Of a stretch of 64,000 nucleotides of DNA, positions 26,957-34,492 are shown one piece after another. Every line of letters begins with the position of its first letter. The stretch's first letter is position 1. This DNA is from Variovorax brevis (GTDB taxonomy: Bacteria > Pseudomonadota > Gammaproteobacteria > Burkholderiales > Burkholderiaceae_C): the NCBI RefSeq assembly GCF_030317105.1, contig NZ_JASZYG010000006.1, positions 1 to 64,000 of the forward strand, read 5' to 3'. Under the pieces are notes generated by a model that worked only from the letters and a program-made list of their open reading frames with translations, had not been told where the DNA came from and searched no databases. The translations under genes and the position numbers were made by a program.

Positions 26957-27763
26957 ATGTCTGTCGAGAAGCGAAACAACGTCAAGGTCCTCGGGGATGG
27001 GCCTGCCACCATGGTGTTCTCGCACGGATTCGGATGCGACCAGCACATGTGGCGGTTTCTGGCGCCCCAGTATTCGGCGCGGTTCAGGACGGTCACCTTT
27101 GATCTGGTCGGTGCAGGCCAGTCGGACCTGAGCGCCTACGACCCGGGCAAGTACAACCAGCTGTCAGGCTATGCAGACGACTTGCTGGAAATCGTCGAAG
27201 AGTTTGCCCAAGGTCCTGTCATCTTCGTCGGGCACTCCGTGAGCGCCATGATGGGCCTGCTGGCCGGCATCCGTGCGCCGCAGCGCTTCGCGGGTCACGT
27301 GATGGTCGGCCCCTCGCCCTGCTACATCAACGATGGTGACTATGTGGGCGGCTTCACGCGCGAGGACATCGATTCGCTGCTGGACACGCTCGAGTCCAAC
27401 TACCTCGGCTGGGCAAGCAACATGGCGCCTGCCATCATGGGTGCGCCGGAACAGCCGGAGCTTGGTGTCGAACTCACCGACAGCTTCTGCCGGACAGACC
27501 CGGAAATCGCGAAGCAGTTTGCACGCGTCACCTTCCTGTCGGACAACAGGGCCGACCTTCCGAAGCTCACCGCGCCAACGCTTGTCGTGCAGTCCAGCGA
27601 CGACCTGATCGCGCCGCTGGCGGTGGGCGAATACCTTCAGCGCACGCTTCCCGACTGCATGCTTCGCGTCGTCGAGAACGTGGGTCATTGTCCGCACCTG
27701 AGTGCGCCGTGCGCCAGTGCCAGCGCCATGGACGAATTCCTTGCAACGCTCGGCCACCGGTGA
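26957..27763 (+). CDS. RsbQ/KAI2-like alpha/beta-hydrolase
   Basis: A 268-residue cytoplasmic hydrolase of the RsbQ/D14/KAI2 type: VFSHGFGCDQHMWRFL, catalytic Ser94 in VGHSVSAMMG, Asp216 in SSDDLIAP and His244 in VGHCPHLSAP. Length and motif order match RsbQ of Bacillus, which pairs with the PAS phosphatase RsbP in energy-stress sensing. Here the partner is a PAS histidine kinase whose GTG start overlaps this gene's stop (GTGA at 27760-27763), indicating coupled translation. The likely job is to make or sense a small ligand for that PAS kinase; this is inference from the RsbQ-RsbP precedent. The ligand is unknown. Confidence 0.88.
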   Translation: MSVEKRNNVKVLGDGPATMVFSHGFGCDQHMWRFLAPQYSARFRTVTFDLVGAGQSDLSAYDPGKYNQLSGYADDLLEIVEEFAQGPVIFVGHSVSAMMGLLAGIRAPQRFAGHVMVGPSPCYINDGDYVGGFTREDIDSLLDTLESNYLGWASNMAPAIMGAPEQPELGVELTDSFCRTDPEIAKQFARVTFLSDNRADLPKLTAPTLVVQSSDDLIAPLAVGEYLQRTLPDCMLRVVENVGHCPHLSAPCASASAMDEFLATLGHR

Positions 27764-29277
27764 ATGCCGAACACACGCCTGAACTGCCGAACGCCGAGCA
27801 ACTCTTCGACGAGTTTCCAACCGGCCTGCTCGTCACGAGCATCACGGGCACCATCCTGAAGGTCAACAAGACGTTCTGCACGTGGCTGGGAGTGGACCGC
27901 GATGAGCTGGTCGGCAGGAAGCGGCTGCAGGAGCTCTTCACGATGGGTGGGCGCATCTTCCACCAGACACACTGGCTGCCCACGCTGCAGATGCAGGGCT
28001 CGCTGTCCGAAGTGAAGCTCGACATGCGGCACAAGGATGGCCACACGATTCCGATGATGCTGAACGCCATCCGGCGAACCACGGCCGCCGGCAGCTATGA
28101 CGAAGTCTCGATGGTGGTCGCCGAAGAGCGCAACAAGTACGAGCGGGAACTGCTTGCCGCCAGAAAGCGCGCCGACGACCTGGTGACGAAGGAGCGCGAG
28201 GCCCAATCGGCCTTGCGGGTGACACAGGCCCGGCTGCGCCAGGCGCTGCGTCTCGGGAACCTGTTTCTCTGGGACATCGATGCGGCGACCGGCGCCCGAC
28301 GGTACGAAGACGACGTCGCGCGGCTGCTGGGCTACGTGGCCGCGCGGCCGGTGGACGACACGCAATACGCCGCAGCGATCGACCCCGCAGACAGGGACAA
28401 CGAGCGGCGCGCCATGGAATCTGCCCTCAGCCGCAGCGAAGACGTCTACAACTGCACCTACCGGCTCAACGGCGTCGACGGCGTGCAGCGAACGGTGGTG
28501 TCTTCGGGCCAGGGCTTCTTCAACGAGGACGGCGCGCTGCCCTACTTCGTGGGCGTGTTGAGTGACATCACGGAATCGACGCGCGAGCACGCCCGTGCAC
28601 AGGACAGGGCCCTTTTCGCCGAGCAGATGGTGGGCATCGTGAGCCACGACCTGCGCAACCCGCTGTCGGCGATTCTCATGGGCGCCAAGGTCCTTGCGCA
28701 CGACGAGGACGCACCGCAGAAGGTTCGCGTCCTCGGCCATGTCACGAGCTCCGCGCAGCGGGCCCAGCGCCTCATCGAGGAACTGCTGGATTTCACGCTC
28801 GCCCGCGTGGGGCGCGGCCTGACCGTCGCACCCTCGCCTCTCGACCTGCATGGGTTGGTCGCTGGCATCGTCGAAGAGCTTGCGCTGGCTTTTCCCGGAC
28901 GCCAACTGGTCCACCGTTCCGAGGGCGAGTCCAACTGCATCGCCGACGCGGATCGCGTGGCCCAGTTGCTGGGCAACCTTGTGGGCAACGCGATGGCGTA
29001 CGGAGACCCGGAGGGCCTCGTCGTCGTGACCTCGGCCATTCGCGGCGACACGGCCAGCCTGTCCGTTCACAACCAGGGTGAGCCCATTCCACGAGAGTTG
29101 CAGGCCACGCTGTTCGAGCCCATGGTGCGAGGGGACCCGGGAGAAAGTCCTGCGCGCAGCGTGGGGCTTGGCCTGTTCATCGTTCGCGCCATCGCGCTGG
29201 CGCATGGGGGTGACGTCAGCGTGGCTTCATCGCGCAGTCAGGGAACGACGTTCACCTTTGCGTTTCCGCGGGTGTGA
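27760..29277 (+). CDS. PAS-PAS sensor histidine kinase coupled to RsbQ-like hydrolase
   Basis: A 505-residue soluble kinase. The first PAS domain (about 8-125; LFDEFPTGLLVTSITGTILKVN in part, then FHQTHWLPTL) is followed by a coiled helix, a second PAS (about 155-275), then His296 in VSHDLRNPLSAIL and an ATPase domain (QLLGNLVGNAMAYGDPEG, VGLGLFIVRAIALAHGG). The GTG at 27760 was taken because it overlaps the hydrolase stop and matches the PAS start; an upstream frame is open but would lie inside the hydrolase gene. No response regulator follows. It may phosphorylate a regulator elsewhere or act with the hybrid kinase's receiver. Confidence 0.88.
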   Translation: MNAEHTPELPNAEQLFDEFPTGLLVTSITGTILKVNKTFCTWLGVDRDELVGRKRLQELFTMGGRIFHQTHWLPTLQMQGSLSEVKLDMRHKDGHTIPMMLNAIRRTTAAGSYDEVSMVVAEERNKYERELLAARKRADDLVTKEREAQSALRVTQARLRQALRLGNLFLWDIDAATGARRYEDDVARLLGYVAARPVDDTQYAAAIDPADRDNERRAMESALSRSEDVYNCTYRLNGVDGVQRTVVSSGQGFFNEDGALPYFVGVLSDITESTREHARAQDRALFAEQMVGIVSHDLRNPLSAILMGAKVLAHDEDAPQKVRVLGHVTSSAQRAQRLIEELLDFTLARVGRGLTVAPSPLDLHGLVAGIVEELALAFPGRQLVHRSEGESNCIADADRVAQLLGNLVGNAMAYGDPEGLVVVTSAIRGDTASLSVHNQGEPIPRELQATLFEPMVRGDPGESPARSVGLGLFIVRAIALAHGGDVSVASSRSQGTTFTFAFPRV

Positions 29278-29408
29278 GCGTCGTACACGCGTTGGCGACT
29301 CGCGATCATGACAGCCGACGTCAAGCCCGCTAAGGTGTCGCTGCGCGGACGTCACGCGTAGCGACGCGGCTGCGCACCCCAGCAACCCTTCAAAACATTG
29401 CACTCATC

Positions 29409-30446
29409 ATGAAAAACCCCTTGAAGGCATCGAGCATCCTTGCTGCCATCATCGCGACCATGACCACCACCCAAGCCCAGCAGGCGACGCCTGCCAGCGT
29501 GCCCGTCACTGTCGACAACTTCGTTCGCGCCGAGACTGACACGTACGTCGCGGCGCTCGCCAAGCAGGGCGGCCTCGGCAAGCTGCTGCATCGCCGCGAG
29601 CCCGCGTCCATCGACAACCAGACCGTGATCCGCCTCAACCGCGACACTTTCTACAGCTCGGGTGTTTTCGATCTCGATGCTGGCCCGGTCACGGTGACGA
29701 TGCCCGATCCCGGCAAGCGCTACATGGCGCTGCAGGTCATCAACGAAGACCACTACACGCCGAACGTCTACTACGGCGCGGGCACCTACACGCTCACCAA
29801 GGAGAGCGTCGGCACCCGCTACGTGGTGGCGGCGATCCGCACGCTGGTCGATCCGGCCGACCCGAAGGACATCGCGCAGGTGCATGCCCTGCAGGACGCG
29901 ATCAAGGTGAGCCAGGCGGGCCCGGGCACGCTCGAGTTTCCCGCTTGGGACCCCGTCAGCCAGAAGAAGGTGCGCGACGCATTGATCGTGCTGTCGACCA
30001 CCATTCCCGATTTCAAGAAGGCCTTCGGCACCAAGGCCGATGTCGATCCGGTGCGTCGCCTGGTCGGCGCCGCCGCGGCTTGGGGCGGCAACCCGGACAA
30101 GGACGCAACCTACCTCAACATCACGCCCGCAAAGAACGATGGCAAGACCGTATTCCGTCTCGACGTGAAGGACGTGCCGGTCGATGGCTTCTGGTCGATC
30201 AGCGTCTACAACGCCCAGGGCTACTACGAGAAGAACGCGGCCGGCGCGTACACGCTCAACAACCTCACCGCAAAGAAGAGCGCCGATGGCTCGATCGCTG
30301 TGCAGTTCGGCGGCTGCGACGGCAGCGTGGCCAACTGCTTGCCGATCGTCGCGGGCTGGAATTACACGGTGCGGCTTTATCGCCCACGCGCCGAGATCCT
30401 CAGCGGCGCGTGGAGTTTCCCGGCGCCGCAACCGGTCAACCATTGA
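29409..30446 (+). CDS. Exported DUF1254/DUF1214 family protein
   Basis: A 345-residue exported protein with a signal peptide (MKNPLKASSILAAIIATMTTTQAQQ). It has a DUF1254-type N-terminal part (DNFVRAETDTYVAAL, VIRLNRDTFYSSGVFDLDAGP, in parts) and a DUF1214 C-terminal part (PVDGFWSISVYNAQGYY, YTLNNLTAKKSADGS, WNYTVRLYRPR). The family is common in soil proteobacteria, often exported, and has no agreed function. It stands alone between the PAS kinase and a small minus-strand gene. Confidence 0.85.
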   Translation: MKNPLKASSILAAIIATMTTTQAQQATPASVPVTVDNFVRAETDTYVAALAKQGGLGKLLHRREPASIDNQTVIRLNRDTFYSSGVFDLDAGPVTVTMPDPGKRYMALQVINEDHYTPNVYYGAGTYTLTKESVGTRYVVAAIRTLVDPADPKDIAQVHALQDAIKVSQAGPGTLEFPAWDPVSQKKVRDALIVLSTTIPDFKKAFGTKADVDPVRRLVGAAAAWGGNPDKDATYLNITPAKNDGKTVFRLDVKDVPVDGFWSISVYNAQGYYEKNAAGAYTLNNLTAKKSADGSIAVQFGGCDGSVANCLPIVAGWNYTVRLYRPRAEILSGAWSFPAPQPVNH

Positions 30447-30466
30447 GCGGTCGTTGACCGGGTAGT

Positions 30467-30721
30467 TCACGGAGCGGTTGCAAACTCGGTTTGCCCGCTC
30501 ACTTCACTGATGAAGCGCTCCGCAGCGACTATCGCGTTGCACTCAGCGCTCGCATGGAACTTCAATTCCGGCATGCGATGGCCGGCGCTGTCGAAGAACT
30601 CCACCTGATACTCGTTTTGCGTGGCGTCGAAATAGACGAGAGCCTGCTCGCCAGCCAGCGCCAATCGGGTGGCATGTATCAGGCGACGTGTGTTCGTGCG
30701 TGGGACGGTGACGTTTTTCAT
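30467..30721 (-). CDS. Small hypothetical protein
   Basis: An 84-residue soluble protein starting MKNVTVPRTNTRRLIHATRL, with acidic C-terminal half. No family recognised. The frame is also open from an ATG at 30742 (seven residues longer); neither has a strong ribosome site. Codon use is like the neighbours. It is convergent with the DUF1254 gene, 20 bases apart. Confidence 0.5.
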   Translation of the reverse strand: MKNVTVPRTNTRRLIHATRLALAGEQALVYFDATQNEYQVEFFDSAGHRMPELKFHASAECNAIVAAERFISEVSGQTEFATAP

Positions 30722-31075
30722 AAAGCTGCATTCAGGTCGCATGGCGTTCGGCCTGCCGGGACCAGCGCCGCTCCATTTGCGCGCGACGGTCTGGGGAGGA
30801 CGTTGCATAGGACTTCAATGCTATGAATTGCGGAAGGTTCCATGTGTCTTCCCAGTCCCACTTCGTATCGTCGGATCCCACCCGCCGATGATTGCGTTCA
30901 TGCGTGAGCGCGGGCCCGCTGAGCGAAGGACACAACCAGATCAGCCGCCTCGCGTCAACCCGCAAATTGTTGATGGCACAACCAATGCAAAGGGTAGGCT
31001 GACGTCTTCGCTCGAAGCGACAGCCAGCCGCGCGGCATGCGTTCGCGGTACAAGAAAACACCCGAAGGAATCGCC

Positions 31076-32287
31076 ATGCTTTCTCGCGGAGTTGTGTTGA
31101 ATCGCGCAGCCTCGACTTGCAGGATGTGGCGCAGCCGCTCCTGGACGCTGGTCCTCGCCGGCGCATTGTCGGCAAGCAGCGCGCTGGCCGATGTCATCTG
31201 GATCGGCCAGCCAACGCTTCGCGACTACATGGCCTACAACGTCCAGAAGGCCATCGAAGGATTCGTCCAGATGCGCGAGCAGATGGCGCAGTTCGAGGCG
31301 CAGGTGACCGAGGCCCGGCGCGCCTACTTCGCAGCGCCGGCTTCGAATCGAGGTGCCGCTGGAGACAGGTTCGGCCAGATGCTGTTCGAGAAGGACCTGA
31401 TGATCGCGTGGCCGAAAGTGATCGGCACCGACGAACAGGGGCAATTGCTCGCCAACTTCATGGCCCTGGCCAACAACGGTCGCCCTCCCGACGGAGGCAT
31501 CGCTCCGAGCGCCCGGCAGGCCTTCAATCGATGGGTCAGCGCGATTCGTTTCAGTACCGGCGGAGGATTTGGCTCGACCCCCGACCCGGTCAAGACGGCC
31601 CATGCCTTGCAAAGCAGCGACAGCATGAAGGAGTACGAGGCGTATCGACGTCTTCGCGACCAGGCCGAGTGGGACGATTTCGAGGCCCAGCGTTCAGGCG
31701 GAGCGCGCAGGTTGCTCGGGCCCGGCACGACGGTTTCTCCTCGAACCTATTTCGGCGAAACCCCCTTTGCGCAGAACTTTGACGCCCGGATCGCCAGGCT
31801 TCCCAACAAGATCCTTCAATGCCTGTATGCGGGCCGTCAGGCGGAAGGCTCGGTCTTTCACTTCTGGCAGGGTCAGCCTCCCGAAGACATCGCCTTCCTC
31901 ATGGCGATGAACATGAGCGCTTTCACGGCGTTGAAAGATCACGCCCTCGATGCGTGCCCGCCGGACAGCAAGCAGGCAAGCGCGATCGCTTCGTCGCCGG
32001 CCAAGGTGGTCATCACGCCGCAGATGGCGAAGGATGCCAGGGCACAGAAGAACTCGATGTATGTCGACCCCGCCCAAGCCGAGGCGAACCGGCAAAGAAA
32101 CGAGGCAGCGCGCGCGAAGTCCGCAGACAGAAAATCGCTGCAGGAAGAGAAGAGCGCGATGTTCAGGACGTGCGCCGACGAGATGCGGGCGAACATCGTT
32201 CCGGCGCAGCAAGCCCGGGACAACAACGCGATCAAGGCGGTCCATGCGAGGTACATGCAGTGCATGAGCATCGCGCGGGCTCGATGA
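31076..32287 (+). CDS. Exported hypothetical protein
   Basis: A 403-residue protein with a long N-terminal signal (WRSRSWTLVLAGALSASSALA, cleavage near ALA-D). The mature part is rich in helices and charged residues, with a coiled, Glu/Arg-rich stretch near residues 340-375 (AEANRQRNEAARAKSADRK) and three late cysteines that could form disulfides. The ATG at 31076 follows AAGGA. No family is recognised. It is convergent with the PEP-mutase-family gene. Nothing around it suggests a role. Confidence 0.7.
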   Translation: MLSRGVVLNRAASTCRMWRSRSWTLVLAGALSASSALADVIWIGQPTLRDYMAYNVQKAIEGFVQMREQMAQFEAQVTEARRAYFAAPASNRGAAGDRFGQMLFEKDLMIAWPKVIGTDEQGQLLANFMALANNGRPPDGGIAPSARQAFNRWVSAIRFSTGGGFGSTPDPVKTAHALQSSDSMKEYEAYRRLRDQAEWDDFEAQRSGGARRLLGPGTTVSPRTYFGETPFAQNFDARIARLPNKILQCLYAGRQAEGSVFHFWQGQPPEDIAFLMAMNMSAFTALKDHALDACPPDSKQASAIASSPAKVVITPQMAKDARAQKNSMYVDPAQAEANRQRNEAARAKSADRKSLQEEKSAMFRTCADEMRANIVPAQQARDNNAIKAVHARYMQCMSIARAR

Positions 32288-32332
32288 CGGACCGCACCCG
32301 GCGTCAAAGCGGAGCACTGCGAGTCATCTGGA

Positions 32333-33196
32333 TCAGACGCTGTACTTCTTCTCCAGCACGTCGAGTTCCGGCTTGCCAACCAGCCGCTGGCGCTCAAGAA
32401 AAGGCACCACCAGCGCCGGATCCTCGTCGATGCGCTTGGCGTCGCGCAGCACGGTCAGCGCCTTCTGCATGCCCGCCACCGCACCCTGCAGCGCGGCGTT
32501 CGCATACAGCACGATGCCGTAGCCCAGCCCGGCCAGTTCCCCGGCGCCAAAGATCGGCGTCTTGCCGCCGATGACCATGTTCATCAGTTGCGGGCGGGAA
32601 AGCCGTTGGGGAAGCGCCCGAATCTCTTCGGCCGTGGTCACCGCCTCGACGAACAGCATGTCGGCGCCGGCCTCACTGAACTTCTGCGCGCGTTCGATGG
32701 CGGCCTCGAAGCCCTGCGTCGCGCATGCATCCGTGCGCGCGAGGATCAGCAGGTCGGGATCGGTGCGCGCGTCCACCGCGGCCTTGATCTTGGCAACGGC
32801 TTCCTCCGTGCCGATCACTTCCTTGCCTGAGAAGTGGCCGCATCGCTTCGGCGCAACCTGATCCTCGAACTGGATGCAGTCAGCGCCAGCCCGCTCGAGT
32901 ACGCGCACGGTGTGGCGCACGTTGAGCGCGTTGCCGAATCCGGTATCGGCATCGACGATGAGCGGCAAGCTCACCGCATCGCGGATGCGCGCGGTGTGGT
33001 CGGCGATCTCGTGCAGCCCCATGAAGCCCTGGTCCGGCAAACCGAACCACATGTTGGTGACGCCGGCGCCGGTGACGTAGATGGCCTCGAAGCCGAGGTC
33101 CTCGATGACCTTGGCCGACAGCGCGTTGAAGGCACCCGGCACCAGCACGCCGCGGCGTGCCTCGGCCAGTGCCTTGAGGGTCTTGCGAGTAGACAT
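32333..33196 (-). CDS. Isocitrate-lyase/PEP-mutase family lyase
   Basis: A 287-residue TIM-barrel enzyme with the PEP-mutase/methylisocitrate-lyase core: LVPGAFNALSAKVIEDLGF, VDADTGFGNALNVRHTV, QFEDQVAPKRCGH (catalytic Cys in KRCGH) and LILARTDA. It is closer in style to the oxaloacetate-decarboxylase/dimethylmalate-lyase branch than to classical PrpB, which begins differently and has GGGVAN in place of TGAGVTN. As last gene of the methylcitrate operon it may stand in for 2-methylisocitrate lyase, giving succinate and pyruvate, or cleave a related hydroxyacid. It is 63 bases downstream of prpF. Confidence 0.87.
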   Translation of the reverse strand: MSTRKTLKALAEARRGVLVPGAFNALSAKVIEDLGFEAIYVTGAGVTNMWFGLPDQGFMGLHEIADHTARIRDAVSLPLIVDADTGFGNALNVRHTVRVLERAGADCIQFEDQVAPKRCGHFSGKEVIGTEEAVAKIKAAVDARTDPDLLILARTDACATQGFEAAIERAQKFSEAGADMLFVEAVTTAEEIRALPQRLSRPQLMNMVIGGKTPIFGAGELAGLGYGIVLYANAALQGAVAGMQKALTVLRDAKRIDEDPALVVPFLERQRLVGKPELDVLEKKYSV

Positions 33197-33259
33197 TGAT
33201 TGAATTCCTGCCAGTAAGGGAAATGGGCACGGGGTGGCGCCGTGCCACAGGTGTCTTGT

Positions 33260-34450
33260 TCAGAAACTGTCGCCGGGCACGCGGACCCAGCCTTCCATCA
33301 GCACGCGTGCGCTGCGGCTCATCACAGCCTTCGTGACCGTCCATTGGCCGTTGCGCAAGGCGACTTCTGCCCCGACCCGCAGGGTGCCCGACGGATGGCC
33401 AAAGCGCACCACCTGCGGCGCCCCGCCCCCGGCAGCCCGGTTCACAAGCGTGCCGGGAACCGCGGCAGCAGTGCCGATGGCGACGGCGGCGGTACCCATC
33501 ATGGCGTGATGAAGCTTGCCCATGGAAAGCGCGCGCACCAGCAGGTCCACGTCGGCTTCGTGCACGGACTTGCCGCTGGAAGCTGTGTAGCTGGCCGGCG
33601 GTGCGACGAAGGCGACCTTCGGCGTGTGTTGGCGTCGTACTGCTTCGTCGAGGTTCCCGATCAGGCCCATGCGCAGCGCGCCATGTGCACGGATCGACTC
33701 GAACATCGCCAACGCCTTGGCGTCGGCGTTGATGTCGTCCTGCAGTTCGGTGCCGGTGTAGCCGATGGCTTCGGCGTTGACGAAGATGGTCGGGATGCCG
33801 GCGTTGATCATCGTCGCCTTCAGCGATCCGACGCCCGGCACCGTGAGGTCGTCAACCACATTGCCGGTCGGAAACATCGCGCCGCCGGCACCATCTTCTT
33901 CGGCCGCTGGGTCGATGAATTCAAGCAGGACTTCAGCCGCCGGAAAGGTCACGCCGTCGAGCTCGAAATCGCCGATCTCCTGCGCCGCGCCATCCGTGAC
34001 CGGCACGTGCGCAACGATGGTCTTGCCAATATTTGCTTGCCAGATGCGAACCACCGCCACACCGTTACGCGGCACGCGGCCCGGATCGAGGAAGCCGTTG
34101 CTGACGGCGAAAGGGCCAACGGCCGCCGACAGGTTGCCGCAGTTGCCGCTCCAGTCGACGAAAGGCGCGTCGATGGCCACCTGGCCGAACAGGTAGTCAA
34201 CATCGTGGTCGGGCCGCGTGCTCTTCGAGAGGATGACGGTTTTGCTGGTGCTCGATGTCGCAGCGCCCATGCCGTCGATCTGCTTGCCGTAGGGGTCGGG
34301 GCTGCCTATGACGCGCAGCAGAAGCGCGTCACGCGCGGCGCCCGGCACCTGCGCCGCTTCGGGCAGGTCTTGCAGGCGAAAGAAGACGCCCTTGCTGGTG
34401 CCGCCACGCATGAAGGTGGCGGGGATCTTGATCTGGGGTGGATGTGCCAT
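33260..34450 (-). CDS. prpF: 2-methylaconitate cis-trans isomerase
   Basis: A 396-residue PrpF: MRGGTSKGVFFRL near residue 14, the catalytic lysine region SSTSKTVILSK, the catalytic cysteine in SGNCGNLSAAVGPFA, and the second-half FPTGNVVDDL. It converts the trans-2-methylaconitate made by AcnD to the cis form so that the methylcitrate cycle can go on. The ATG at 34450 gives the family start; an ATG 11 codons upstream overlaps into the spacer. It sits 42 bases downstream of acnD. The fusion protein at 927-2951 contains a second, divergent PrpF-type domain. Confidence 0.92.
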   Translation of the reverse strand: MAHPPQIKIPATFMRGGTSKGVFFRLQDLPEAAQVPGAARDALLLRVIGSPDPYGKQIDGMGAATSSTSKTVILSKSTRPDHDVDYLFGQVAIDAPFVDWSGNCGNLSAAVGPFAVSNGFLDPGRVPRNGVAVVRIWQANIGKTIVAHVPVTDGAAQEIGDFELDGVTFPAAEVLLEFIDPAAEEDGAGGAMFPTGNVVDDLTVPGVGSLKATMINAGIPTIFVNAEAIGYTGTELQDDINADAKALAMFESIRAHGALRMGLIGNLDEAVRRQHTPKVAFVAPPASYTASSGKSVHEADVDLLVRALSMGKLHHAMMGTAAVAIGTAAAVPGTLVNRAAGGGAPQVVRFGHPSGTLRVGAEVALRNGQWTVTKAVMSRSARVLMEGWVRVPGDSF

Positions 34451-34492
34451 CTTGTGGAGCCCTGAATCGCTGGGGAAATGCATTGGCGGTGA

